Shown in pieces: positions 43,519-54,714 of a DNA stretch of 64,000 bases. The notes beneath the pieces are model-generated. The model saw nothing but the letters and a program-made list of their open reading frames with translations. It was not told the origin of the DNA and made no database searches. The position numbers and the translations under genes are program-made. Each line of letters begins with the position of its first letter. Position 1 is the first letter of the stretch. Origin of the DNA: Henckelia pumila (lineage: Eukaryota > Streptophyta > Magnoliopsida > Lamiales > Gesneriaceae); assembly GCF_033568475.1 (NCBI RefSeq), contig NC_133120.1, positions 93,080,151-93,144,150 on the forward strand, given 5' to 3'.

Positions 43519-46500
43519 TTACAACTCAATCATGTCAAGTTCACCACGCAAACGAATAAAAGTATTTTCATCTAGTGGTTTTGTAAAAATATCGGCAATT
43601 TGATTTGTCGTGTCAACATATTGAAGTTCAACTTCATTTCGTTCGATGTGGTCACGAATAAAATGATGACGAATGTCAATATGTTTGGTGCGCGAATGTT
43701 GAATCGGATTCTTTGTTAGACATATGGCGCTAGTGTTGTCACAGAAAATAGGGATTTTTGAAAAAGAGACGCCATAGTCGAGCAATTGATGCTTCATCCA
43801 AAGAATTTGCGCACAACAACTACCAGCAGCCATATATTCGGCTTCGGTCGTTGACAACGCAACACAATTTTGTTTCTTTGAAAACCAAGAAACTAAACAG
43901 TTTCCTAAAAAGAAACAAGTTCCACTAGTGCTTTTTCGGTCCACCTTATATCCACCAAAGTCGGCATCACAGTAAGCTTTTAAATCAAAGAAAGAATTTT
44001 TCGAATACCACAAGCCGAGATTTGGAGTATTTGAAAGATATTTGAAAATGCGTTTTAAGGCGAACAAATGTGATTCCTTTGGACATGATTGAAATCGTGC
44101 ACACAAGCAAACACTAAACATAATGTCCGGTCTACTAGCAGTAGCATATAATAAGGAGCCAATCATACTACGAAAGGAAGATTGATCTACAGTTTTACCA
44201 TTTTCATCCTTGTCGAGTCTGATTGCTGTGCTCATCGGTGTGGATGATGATTTTGTGTTCTCCATTCCAAACTTCTTTAGAATCTCCTTGATGTATTTGT
44301 TTTGGTTCACAAAGAACCCATCCTTGCACTGTTTGATTTGTAATCCGAGGAAATAGTTAAGTTCCCCCATCATACTCATCTCGAAGTGTTCCTGCATCAA
44401 CTTAGAGAAATCTTGACAAAGAGTTTCGTCAGTAGAACCAAAAATTATATCATCAACATAAATTTGCACAATCAAAAGATCATTTTTGACATTCTTGGTA
44501 AATAAGGTAATGTCGATCTTTCCTCTTGAAAAACCATTTGAAAGCAAGAAAGTAGACAGTTTATCATACCAAGCTCGAGGAGCTTGTTTCAAACCATACA
44601 ATGCTTTGTTTAGTCTAAACACATGATCAGGCAAAGAAAGATCAACAAAGCCATCAGGTTGCTCAATATAAACCTCTTCTTTCAATTCACCATTAAGAAA
44701 GACACTTTTGACATCCATTTGAAATAACTTAAAATTTCTAGAGCAAGAAAAAGCAAGTAGCATGCGAATGGATTCTAGTCTAGCAATAGGCGCATAAGTT
44801 TCATCATAATCTATGCCTTCTTCTTGACTATATCCTTTAGCAACAAGTCTAGCTTTATTTCTAGTGATAGTGCCATGCTCATCAAGTTTATTCCTAAACA
44901 CCCATTTAGTACCAATGATAGATCTATCATGCGGCCTAGGAACAAGAATCCAAACATCATTGCGTTTAAACTCATTCAACTCATCTTGCATCGCAATTAT
45001 CCATGCATCATCTAACAAAGCATCATCTATGCATTTAGGTTCAACATGCGAAACAAAGGCAAGATGATTACAAATATTATTAAGAGAAGAACGAGTGGCT
45101 ACTCCCTTCGAAGGACTTCCGATGATAAGATCCATTGGGTGATCTTTGTGAAGCGTCCAATCCTTCGGAAGTGGTGTTTCCTCAACGGAAACATCTATAT
45201 CATTTAGGCTTGAGGAAGCCAACTCTTCTTCGAGTAATTCTACATCATCAATGTTAGTGCGAACAATAGTAGACATAGATTCATCAAAAATAACATGCAT
45301 AGATTCTTCAACAAGTAAAGTGCGTTTATTAAAAACTCTAAAGGCCTTACTTGAGGTAGAATATCCGAGAAAGATACCTTTGTCGGATTTGGCATCAAAT
45401 TTGCCAAGGTTGTCCTTACCATTGTTATGTATGTAGCATTTGGAACCGAAAGCTTGAAAGTAAGAAATGTTAGGCTTTCTCCCTCTCCATAATTCATATG
45501 GAGTTTTCTTGAGAATTGGCCTTATTGATACGCGATTGATAATGTAACAAGCAGTGTTCATTGCTTCAGCCCAAAAATATTTTGGTAGAGAATGCTCACA
45601 TATCATGGTCCTCGCAATCTCCACAAGTGTCCTATTTTTCCTCTCAATGACCCCGTTTTGTTGAGGAGTCCTAGGACAAGAAAAATTATGACCGATGACT
45701 TTCTCTTCACAAAAGTTTGAAAAACTCTCATTTTGAAATTCAGTTCCGTGGTCACTACGGATCTGCTTTATTGAAAGATTTTTCTCATTCTCAACACGTT
45801 TCACAAAAGTTTTAAAATAATCAAAGACATCATATTTGTGGGCTAAAAACAATGTCCACGTGAATCGTGAGAAATCATCCACAATGACAAATGCATAAAG
45901 CTTCCCTCCTAGGCTAGCGTTCCTCGAGGGACCACATAGATCTAGGTGAAGAAGTTCAAGGGGCATAGAAGTTGATATAAAATTTTTGCTTTTAAAAGAT
46001 TCCCTTGTATGTTTGCCAAGTTGACATGCATCACAAATAAAATCTAATTTTAAATTGAGTTTTGGCATACCAACAACTAAATCAAGTTTAAAAAGTTTTT
46101 CTATGGTACTAGGACCAACATGACCTAGTCGTCTATGCCAAAGAATGTTGTCATCAACATTCAAGGATACAAGGCTTTTAATATTTGATAAAGATAAATT
46201 GTTTAAAGAAACCTTGTAAACATTTTCACTTCTATATCCTTTGAAATTTATGGATTTGTCAGTCATGAGTGATATAGTGCAGTGTTGGGGAGTGAATTTG
46301 ACTTCATAACCTCTATCGCACAATTGACTTATGCTTAGTAGATTATGCTTAAGCCCTTTCACTAGGAATACATCATCAATTAGGCAAGAATTAGATATAC
46401 CCATTGAGCCAATGCCTTCAATGACTCCTTTGCTGTTGTCTCCAAAGGTGATTGTTCCCTTCTCCTTAGGTTTGACTGATTGGAGTAGATCCTTGTTCCC

Positions 46501-46614
46501 CGTCATATATCTAGAACATCCACTGTCTAGATACCATATGCTAGGGAGAACAGTTTTCCTAGTTCCCTGAAAAGAATTGTTTTGGTACCCTTTAGTTCTT
46601 TTGGGTCCACAATG
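43519..46614 (-). CDS. pol: Pol of element F (protease, integrase, RT, RNase H)
   Basis: Open from just after a stop near 46619 through 43519, more than 1000 codons. Order: protease [13 protein letters not shown], zinc region ([24 protein letters not shown]), integrase core ([36 protein letters not shown]), linker with [17 protein letters not shown] ([39 protein letters not shown]) and RNase H ([47 protein letters not shown]). All catalytic Asp and Glu that I can identify are present. It would copy and integrate element DNA, given a working Gag from elsewhere. It is the only long open pol in the window. Confidence 0.93.
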   Translation of the reverse strand, partial: HCGPKRTKGYQNNSFQGTRKTVLPSIWYLDSGCSRYMTGNKDLLQSVKPKEKGTITFGDNSKGVIEGIGSMGISNSCLIDDVFLVKGLKHNLLSISQLCDRGYEVKFTPQHCTISLMTDKSINFKGYRSENVYKVSLNNLSLSNIKSLVSLNVDDNILWHRRLGHVGPSTIEKLFKLDLVVGMPKLNLKLDFICDACQLGKHTRESFKSKNFISTSMPLELLHLDLCGPSRNASLGGKLYAFVIVDDFSRFTWTLFLAHKYDVFDYFKTFVKRVENEKNLSIKQIRSDHGTEFQNESFSNFCEEKVIGHNFSCPRTPQQNGVIERKNRTLVEIARTMICEHSLPKYFWAEAMNTACYIINRVSIRPILKKTPYELWRGRKPNISYFQAFGSKCYIHNNGKDNLGKFDAKSDKGIFLGYSTSSKAFRVFNKRTLLVEESMHVIFDESMSTIVRTNIDDVELLEEELASSSLNDIDVSVEETPLPKDWTLHKDHPMDLIIGSPSKGVATRSSLNNICNHLAFVSHVEPKCIDDALLDDAWIIAMQDELNEFKRNDVWILVPRPHDRSIIGTKWVFRNKLDEHGTITRNKARLVAKGYSQEEGIDYDETYAPIARLESIRMLLAFSCSRNFKLFQMDVKSVFLNGELKEEVYIEQPDGFVDLSLPDHVFRLNKALYGLKQAPRAWYDKLSTFLLSNGFSRGKIDITLFTKNVKNDLLIVQIYVDDIIFGSTDETLCQDFSKLMQEHFEMSMMGELNYFLGLQIKQCKDGFFVNQNKYIKEILKKFGMENTKSSSTPMSTAIRLDKDENGKTVDQSSFRSMIGSLLYATASRPDIMFSVCLCARFQSCPKESHLFALKRIFKYLSNTPNLGLWYSKNSFFDLKAYCDADFGGYKVDRKSTSGTCFFLGNCLVSWFSKKQNCVALSTTEAEYMAAGSCCAQILWMKHQLLDYGVSFSKIPIFCDNTSAICLTKNPIQHSRTKHIDIRHHFIRDHIERNEVELQYVDTTNQIADIFTKPLDENTFIRLRGELDMIEL

Positions 46615-46849
46615 TTAGAAAAGAGATATACAAAATAGACTTCTAAGAGTTCAGTCTCTCATAGCAACATCATCGCCACTTTCTAAGAGTGCTCCCAGTA
46701 GTAGGTAGGGCATATGGCCACTTTAAAAACCTATTTCCTTGGACAGAGCAACGTTCAACAGGGAGACCAGCCGCAAGTCAAGGCATTTTTAAGCCGGTCT
46801 ATATTGAACTCCCTTAGATTGTGATCTCATAATGCCGACTAATGAGTTG

Positions 46850-48265
46850 TTAAGTACTCTTAGGCCTCCATTTCATATAGCTCTTTTGAACATATTGATA
46901 TTTCAATGATCTGCATTTATGTCTAGCATGACCAGATTTGCAACAATAAGAACAAGTAGGGGGTGATCTCATCTTAGCCTTAGCTATTAGACTAGCAAAG
47001 TCTATAGACTTCTTACCATAGCCTATTCCTCCCTTATCAAAGCTACATTTCTGCATGCTAAGTAGGTTGTTCAATTTATTGCTACTCACATTGAATTTAT
47101 CGAATGATTTTTCTAAGTGATCTAGGTCATCCTTAAGTCTAAGATTATCATGCTCCTTAGTTTCTAATTCCTTTTTAAGATTTCTATTCTCTTTTCTAAG
47201 AACCTTAGCCATATCAAACATATCTTTATAAGCATGTAAGAGTTCATCGTAAGTAGGTACCTTGTCATCGTCGTCAGAGACGATGTCATCACTCTTAGCC
47301 ATGAAGCAGAGGTTTGCTTCCTCGTCGTCGTCGTCGCTATCACTCCAGGTAGCTAGTAGGGCTTTCTTCTTTCCTTTGTCCACTTTCTTCTTGAGTGGGC
47401 ATTCATTAGCGTAGTGACCTTGTTGTTGACAGTTGTAGCAGGTCACTTCTCTCTCAGGTTTCTTGTCTTTCTTGAATTTGTTTCCTCGCATGAATTTCTT
47501 GAATTTTCTTGCGAGGAGAGCCATGTCATCATCGTCATCTTCTTCGACTTGTGTAGTCAAAGCTATCCCTTTGTGCTTGACATCTTATTTCTTTGATTCT
47601 TTTCTCATGGACACTTCTAACTCATGGGTTTTTAGGGTCCCATGTAGTTGATCAAGATCATAGGCGGCAGTGTCCCCTTTGTTGGATTCGATGATGGCGG
47701 TTCTCTTTGCATCCCATTCTTTTGGTAGGGCACGAAGAGCTCTCCTCCAAACTTGCTTGGTAGGATATTGTTCTCCCAATTGTGCTAACTCATTGATGAT
47801 TTGAGTAAGCCTTCGGAACATGGTGTCAACATCTTCATTGGATTCCATCTCAAATGTTTCGTATTTGAGTTGGAGTAAGTCGATCTTTGTCTCTTTCACT
47901 TGGTTGGTGCCTTCGTGACATATCTCTAGCTTGTCCCATATCTCTTTAGCGGATGAGCACATCGATATCCGGTTGTACTCGTTCATATCTAAGGAACAAT
48001 GCAAGATATTCATAGCTTTAGCATTTTACGAAATTAATTTCATGTCCTCTTTTGAAAAGTCATCCATTCCCTTAGGAATTTCAACCCCATCAACTATTTT
48101 CATAGGTGTATAGGGACCTTTCACCGTCACTTTTCATAGGTCATAGTCTACGGATTGGATATATAAGGACATACGATTTTTCCAATACCCGTAGTTTATG
48201 CCATTAAAAAGAGGAGGACGATTAGTAGATTGCCCTTGAGCATAATCACTCGCTAGGTTTGCCAT
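46850..48265 (-). pseudogene. gag: Gag of element F with three nonsense codons
   Basis: ATG at 48265-48263 (MANLASDYAQG). Compared with element B gag, a Trp codon near 48137 is TGA, a Gln codon near 48028 is TAA, and a Glu codon near 47588 is TAA. The open pieces are 48013-47585 (Gag domain) and 47560-46850, which has the zinc knuckles CYNCQQQGHYANEC and CSYCCKSGHARHKC and a coiled-coil (RKENRNLKKELETKEHDNLR). Both knuckles are intact, unlike in element B. The frame ends KWRPKST like its relative. Confidence 0.9.
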
Positions 48266-48308
48266 AAAAAGAATTTGAAAAGTATTTTCAAATGGCTCTG
48301 ATACCACT

Positions 48309-49978
48309 TGTTAGAACCTAATGGGGGGGGGGGGGGATTTAGGTTCTATTGGCAACTTTAGCAATTTAAAGCGATTATACAAGTACGCAAGCGGAAGACT
48401 TAAGCAATCAAATAATAAGTGCGGTAAATAAATGCGTAATGTAAATAAAGCAGTAAAAGGGATAAGAGATGTTTATGGAAGTTTGACGATAAATCGTCTA
48501 CGTCTCCCCTTCTTGGTTAAGTCGATTAACCAAGGATCCACTAGCACTTCGAATGTCTTGGCCTTGATGGCTCCAAGGATAGCCTTACAACTTGACACGA
48601 TCACCGCGCCGATACAACTCAACACTCTTGGCCTTAAGGGCTCCAAGGATAGCCTCAACACAACACTTGGCTTCACACTCAAGTGCTTACAACGATAGCA
48701 CAACACACTTGGCTTCACACTCAAGTGTTTACAACAATAGCACAACCAACTCACAAACTATTTTTACAAACACTCTCAAATATATCACACAAACACTTTG
48801 ATAGTGAGAAATTGCTTGCAAAGGAGAGAAGAGATGAGTTGGGATGTCTCCAAATGAACTTGGATGGCCTCTATTTATAGTTGGAAAAGTTTTAAATCTG
48901 ATTTGAGTGCTTGGAGCGTGTGGTAAGAAGTCAAGGAGTGACAAAAAGTGTTCGGCGCCGCTGCCTACATTTTCCCAACACTGAGCGGATTTTGTGGAAA
49001 AATCATATCTTCCAATCTAACCGTTGGATTGATCTGAAATTTGAAATGAAGCTTTAAAAATCTGGATCTTCAATCTGAACGGTAAAGATTTGATTCTATC
49101 GAGTCAAACATTTCCAGTAATTTTCGGAAGTCACTTCATCAAGTTTTCAAACTTGTTCTGTGCAACAAATTTGAAAAATTCATATCTCCATATCCATCCA
49201 TTGGATTGATCTAAAATTTGGACAGAGGTTGTAAAACATCCTGAATTTGAATCTGATTGGTTGAGATGTGATTTGGATGTCTCAAACAATCCCAGTTAAT
49301 TTCTGAAGTTGAATCTTCATAATTTGCTTCATGTTCTGCAGAAATAAGTACTGTGCAATCTTTGTAGAAAAATCATAACTTCATATCTAGCCGTTGGATT
49401 GATATGAAATTTTGATATAAGTTTGAAAACATCCTGATATTGATTTTTATTGGTGGAGATTTGATTTGGATGTCTCAAGCACGTCCAGTAATTTTCAGAA
49501 GTTGATTCTTCATTCTTCACTACAAGTTCTGCAGAAATAGGTACTGCACAATTTTTGTGGAAAAATCATAACTCCATATCTAGCCGTTGGATTGCTCTCA
49601 AATTTGGACAACACATTTAAAACTTCTTCATCACGATTATGACTGGTGAAGATCGGATTTAAATGCCTAGAAAATTCCCAGTAAGTTTCGGAAGTTGCTG
49701 CTCCATACTTTGGCTTCTTCTTCTCTTTTTTTTCATATCTCTTAACAATGTTCCATCCATTCAATGAGCAATAAAAGATTTTATAAATACATGTAGCTTC
49801 AAAATAACTTCCAACAATTTATTTGTCAATAAATTCTAATCTGCAAAATCTCACTTTAAATGGTTAGTAACAATTAACCGAGTTTTGTAATCATCAAAAC
49901 ATAATATTATGAGACTTGTTAATGCATTAAAAACATTAATCTCATAACACGAGATTTGTATGCGTTTAAGGCGTAACA
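48309..49978 (-). repeat. 5' LTR of element F
   Basis: Copy of 41396-43066 with scattered substitutions. Borders the primer site at 48306-48293. The same four U3 repeats and terminal hairpin with a 14-base homopolymer are present. Confidence 0.93.
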
Positions 49979-49983
49979 GAGAG

Positions 49984-50700
49984 TCAGATTGATTGGGCAC
50001 CAAGTGCATGAGGTTGCGAAGAGCTGGTGGTTCACAACTAAGAAGGCTCTGGAGCGTAGAGGAACAGTACTCACCTGGACAGTCTTCAAAACTGAATTCT
50101 ATCAACGATTCTTTCCGGTGTCTTACCGCAAAGATAAGGGTGCAGAGTTTGCTAATCTGAAGCAAGGAAATTTGAATATTGAAGACTATGTTGCAAAATT
50201 CTCTACATTGCTACATTTTGCTCCACACGTTGCCGACAGTGATGAGGCTATGGCTGATCAGTTCATTAATGGACTGAATCCAGAGGTATTTACTTTGGTG
50301 AACACAAGGCGACCAAATACATTTGCTGATGCCTTAAACAGTGCCAAAGGAGCAGAAGCTGGTTTGATACAACAACAAGGAGCTTTGTATTCTGTTCAAC
50401 CTCCGAGACAGCCACAATCTTCAGCTTCAATCTCACAACAACCTCCTCGATTTGAAAGTGGTGGCAGTAGCAGTAGCAGTGGCAAGAAGAAATTTCGGCA
50501 AGCTCGAGGAAATCAGTTTAAGAGATCTGGGAGCAGTTCTTCGAGTTCGAGTGGGTCAAAAACAAAGTCTGGCATGGTTTGTAACAGTTGTGGTGGAAGT
50601 CATCCGACTGATCAGTGCCGAGGCGTATTTGGGAGTTGCCATATATGCCATTAGCCAGGACATTTTGCGAGAGTGTGTCCTCAGAGAGGTTCCGGACAGC
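49984..50700 (+). pseudogene. gag: Element E gag, C-terminal part
   Basis: Resumes exactly where 41395 stopped: RLIGHQVHEVAKSWWFTTKK, then FYQRFFPVSYRKDKGAEFAN and FINGLNPEVFTLVN (Gag core), a Gln/Ser-rich linker and the zinc region CNSCGGSHPTDQC, CHIC. A TAG at 50652-50654 falls inside the second zinc knuckle (CHICH, stop, PGHFARVC). Beyond the stop the frame continues into protease, so gag and pol were one frame. Confidence 0.87.
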
Positions 50701-51962
50701 CACGAGGTATAGAGTCATCACGATCAGTGGCTCAACCTGCGAGGCAAGCCTCATCTGTCCATTCCTTCCAACCACTATACCCACAGCAACAACCAAGGCC
50801 AGGAGGGAGTCAGACAGGTAGCCAGCCTTCGAGACAACAGGCTCATGTCTTTGCATTGACAGAGGAACAGGCACAGGGAGTACCAGATGATGTTATTGCA
50901 GGTAACTGTTCTCTTTATGGTTATCCTGCCTATGTATTGATAGATACAGGTGCATCCCATACATTTATCTCTGAACGATTTGTGTCATTACATGCTTTGC
51001 CTGCTGAATCTTTACCTGTTGTTGTATCTGTCTCTTCTCCTTTGGGGAGAGGTCTTATATCAATTCAGACAGTTAAGAATTGTTTATTACAGTATGACGG
51101 TAATGAAATAGAGATAGATTGTATTGTGCTTGGTTTGTCTGATTTTGACTGCATTATCGGAATTGATATGCTAACCAAGTACAGAGCTACCGTAGACTAT
51201 TTTCAGAAAGTGGTGAGGTTCAGACCTGAGATGACTGGAGAATGGAAGTTTTATGGTAAGGGTTCTCGTGCTAAGATTCCTCTGATTTCTGTATTATCCA
51301 TGACCCGACTTTTGCAAAAAGGAGCGGAGGGATTTATTGTTTATGCAGTTGATGTTTTGAAAGCTAGCCCGAACCTGGCTGACTTGCCAGTGGTTAGTGA
51401 ATTTGCGGACGTTTTTCCTGATGATATTCCAGGATTACCTCCGTTCCGTGAGATTGATTTCAACATAGAACTGATGTCAGGTACAGCACCGATTTCGAAA
51501 GCACCTTATCGAATGGCACCAGTTGAATTGAAAGAGTTGAAAGAGCAGTTGGAAGATTTACTGGCCAAGGGATACATTCGACCCAGTGTTTCTCCTTGGG
51601 GAGCTCCAGTACTGTTTGTCAGAAAGAAAGACGGTTCAATGAGATTGTGTATCGACTACCGGCAACTGAACAAGGCAACGATAAAGAACAAATACCCTTT
51701 GCCTCGTATTGATGATTTATTTGATCAGTTGCAGGGTTCTTCTGTGTATTCCAAGATCTATCTGAGATCTGGATACCATCAGCTGAGATTTAGGGATTCT
51801 GATATTCCGAAAACCGCTTTCAGAACCAGGTATGGCCATTATGAGTTTATAGTTATGCCGTTTGGTCTGACGAATGCTCCAGCTGTGTTTATGGCTTTGA
51901 TGAACCGTGTGTTTCATAAATATCTCGATGACTTCGTGATATTTTTATTGATGAGATTCTGA
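50673..51962 (+). pseudogene. pol: Element E protease and reverse transcriptase, first part
   Basis: Open 429-codon frame continuing gag. Protease: [17 protein letters not shown] near residue 90 and [85 protein letters not shown]. In [13 protein letters not shown] the conserved Asp of the first catalytic motif is Tyr. The frame then shifts at about 51940 within the second catalytic motif, giving a stop at 51960-51962. Two separate hits at the RT active site make the enzyme inactive. Confidence 0.9.
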
Positions 51963-54274
51963 TTTATTCGAAGAATTTAATTGATCATTCTGAGCATTTG
52001 AGAACAGTGTTGAAGACTTTAAGAGCTGAGAAACTGTATGCTAAACTGTCGAAATGTGAGTTTTGGCTGAAACAGGTTGTTTTTCTTGGACATATCATAT
52101 CCGGAAATGGTATAGCTGTTGATCCAAGTAAAGTCTAGGCAGTGATCAATTGGTCGAGACCAACATCTGTTCCTGAGATACGTAGTTTCATGGGTTTGGC
52201 TGGGTATTATCGTCGGTTCATTAAAGATTTTTCCAGTATTGCGAAGCCAATTACTCAGTTGACTCAGAAAAATGCTCCTTTTGTCTGGTCTGAAGCTTGT
52301 GAATCCAGTTTTCTTGAGTTGAAGAAACGACTGACCAGTGCACCAGTCTTGACGATTCCTTCAGGTACTGGTGGTTTCACTGTTTATTGTGATGCATCTC
52401 ATCGAGGTTTGGGGTGTGTTTTGATGCAGCGAGGGCATGTGATTGCTTATGCCTTGAGACAGTTGAAGCCTCACGAGACCAGATATCCGATTCATAATCT
52501 TGAATTGGCCGCCATTGTATTTGCTTTGAAGATTTGGCGACATTATCTGTACGGGGAACAGTTTGAAATCTATTCTGATCACAAGAGTCTGAAATATTTT
52601 TTTTCACAGTCAGAACTGAATATGAGACAGCGGAGATGGCTTGATTTGCTGAAAGACTTTGATTGTGAGATTAAGTACTATCCGGGGAAATCGAATGCAG
52701 CAGCTGATGCATTGAGTCGAAAGGTATGTTCCTTGTCCTTATCGACGATTGGTGTATCAAATTTGATTGAAAACTGTTGTCTTTTTGGATTGGTATTTGA
52801 TATGAATTATCAGCCTCTGCGACTTTATCAAATTCAAGTTGAACCAGAGTTACTTTTGAGAATCAGAGAAGCTCAAAAACTTGATCAGAGTGTGCAGAAT
52901 TCAATTGAGAAAGTCCGGTCAGGGCATGTGTCTGAATATCAGGTTCGAGATGATCTTCTTTATGTTCACAATCTCCTTGTAGTGCCTGATATTTCTGATG
53001 TGAGACAACAACTACTGAAAGAGACACATTGTAGTCGATATAGCATTCATCCTGGAGGGAGGAAGATGTATAATTATCTGAAGACTCGATATTTGTGGAA
53101 ATCAATGAAGTCTGATATTACTGATTTTGTGTCTCGATGTCTTAATTGCCAACAGGTGAAGGCTGAAAGGAAGAAATCGCCTGGTTTGTTACAGAGTTTA
53201 TCAGTGTCAGAATGGAAATGGGATCATATTTCCATGGACTTCGTGACGAAGTTACCTCGATCTTCTAGAGGTTGCGATGCTATCTGGGTGATTATCGACA
53301 GATTAACGAATTCAGCGTGTTTTATTCCTTATCGTATAACTTATAGAAACGATCAGATGGCAGAGATTTATGTCCGAGAAGTTGTCAGATTACATGGAGT
53401 GCCGAAGTCTATTGTATCAGATCGTGATCCTCGATTTACATCTCATTTTTGGTACAGCTTACAGAATGCTTTGGGTACTCAGCTACACTTGAGCACAGCC
53501 TATCATCCACAGACAGACGGACAGTCTGAACGTACCATTCAGACATTGGAGGACATGTTGAGAGCTGTAGTGCTTGATTTTGACACTAGTTGGCAAGAAT
53601 CACTACCACTTTGTGAATTCTCGTACAACAACAGCTATCAATCGAGTATTGAGATGGCTCCGTTTGAAGCTCTGTATGGTAGAAAATGTCGATCTCCTCT
53701 TTATTGGGATGATATTTCTGAAGTACCTGACATTGGACCTGATATGATTCGAGATATGACAGAACAGGTGAAGCTTATTCAGAAAAGAATGAAGACAGCT
53801 CAGGACAGACAAGCGAAGTATGCCAATATTCGACGTCGACCTTTTTCTTTTGAACAGGGGGATCGTGTATTTCTGAAGATTTTTCCATTCAGAGGCACCA
53901 TACGATTTGGAAAGCGAGGGAAGTTGTCTCCACGCTACATTGGTCCGTATGAAATTCTGGAGAAAATAAGCAATCTTGCCTATCGATTAGCTCTTCCTCC
54001 GGCTTTATCTGGAATACATGATGTCTTTCATGTATCGATGCTTCGAAAATATCTTGCTGATGAATCTCATGTGCTTCAATCTGATGAGGCTGAACTCGAC
54101 GAGACTTTGAGTTATTTCGAAAAGCCAATTCAGATTCTTGATCGTAAGGAGAAGCAACTTCGAACGAAGACTATTCCGCTTGTGAAAGTTCAGTGGAGTC
54201 GTCATGGTATTGAAGAAGCAACTTGGGAGACGGAATCAGATATGAGGCAACGATTTCCAGAGATGTTTCAATGA
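51943..54274 (+). pseudogene. pol: Element E RT end, RNase H, integrase and chromodomain
   Basis: After the frameshift the sequence reads [11 protein letters not shown], where the usual FIDD has lost its second Asp, then [18 protein letters not shown]; a TAG at 52137-52139 interrupts. From 52142 a 710-codon frame carries RNase H ([34 protein letters not shown]), integrase zinc region ([30 protein letters not shown]), integrase core ([46 protein letters not shown]), C-terminal domain and a chromodomain-like end ([20 protein letters not shown]). The integrase Asp, Asp and Glu are present. Chromodomains direct insertion to heterochromatin in this clade (known). Confidence 0.9.
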
Positions 54275-54371
54275 TGTGAGTCTCCTTTAGTCTTTCTGTT
54301 CTTTCTATTATATGATCTGTTGATACTACTTGAGATTTCGAGGACGAAATCGTGTCTTAGTGGGGGAGAAT

Positions 54372-54500
54372 TGTAACGCCCGGAATTATTTAATTTTAAT
54401 TCGAGAATATTTAATTTGGGAATATTTGGAGTTTTGATTTAAATTCTAATATTCTTAAATTGATTAGGATTGAAATTGAATGAAATAGGAAGTTGAGGAC
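54372..54500 (+). repeat. Truncated 3' LTR of element E
   Basis: First 128 or so bases of the LTR at 38465, starting TGTAACGCCCGGAATT, after the purine tract. It stops at GAAGTTGAGGACC, where pol sequence of element G takes over at a short shared CCA. Confidence 0.9.
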
Positions 54501-54603
54501 CATTCCATTGGTGAAGATTCAATGGAGTAGACACGGAGTTGAAGAAGCGACTTGGGAAGTCGAAGAAGATATGAAGCAACGATTTCCTTACTTATTTCAT
54601 TGA
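54501..54603 (+). pseudogene. pol: C-terminal end of a gypsy pol upstream of the element G LTR
   Basis: Reads IPLVKIQWSRHGVEEATWEV then EEDMKQRFPYLFH and TGA, the last residues of a chromodomain like that of element E but distinct. Followed by the usual gypsy 3' tail (ttcgaggacgaac) and purine tract (54701-54714). It indicates that the next LTR also served as a 3' LTR. Confidence 0.85.
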
Positions 54604-54714
54604 TGTGAGTTCTTATTCAGATTTCAGTTATTTTTTATTCTTATGAGCATGCGGACTGCATATCTATACTGTTTATGAATTCGAGGACGAACTCATGTCT
54701 TAGTGGGGGAGAAA

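Larger units (their letters stand above)
41396..49978 (-). mobile_element. Element F: Ty1/copia retrotransposon with open pol, nested in element E gag
   Basis: LTRs of 1671 and 1670 bases, flanked by the target duplication GAGAG (41391-41395 and 49979-49983). In element orientation: LTR, primer site TGGTATCAGAGCCA (48306-48293), gag with three nonsense codons, pol as one long open frame, purine tract AAAAAGGGGGAGAT (43080-43067), LTR. pol is closely related to that of element B, but there is no env-like ORF: only about 450 bases separate pol and LTR. Clean ends, similar LTRs and open pol point to the youngest large insertion in the window. Confidence 0.95.
38465..54500 (+). mobile_element. 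Element E: Ty3/gypsy chromovirus, split by element F
   Basis: A plus-strand element: full 5' LTR (38465-40690), primer site TGGTATCAAAGCG (40696-40708), gag start, 8.6 kb of inserted element F, then rest of gag, protease, RT, RNase H, integrase and chromodomain, purine tract AGTGGGGGAGAAT (54359-54371) and a 3' LTR cut after about 128 bases. Removing F and one GAGAG restores the gag frame, proving nesting. The right end is fused to element G within pol sequence, so part of E was deleted. Confidence 0.92.
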
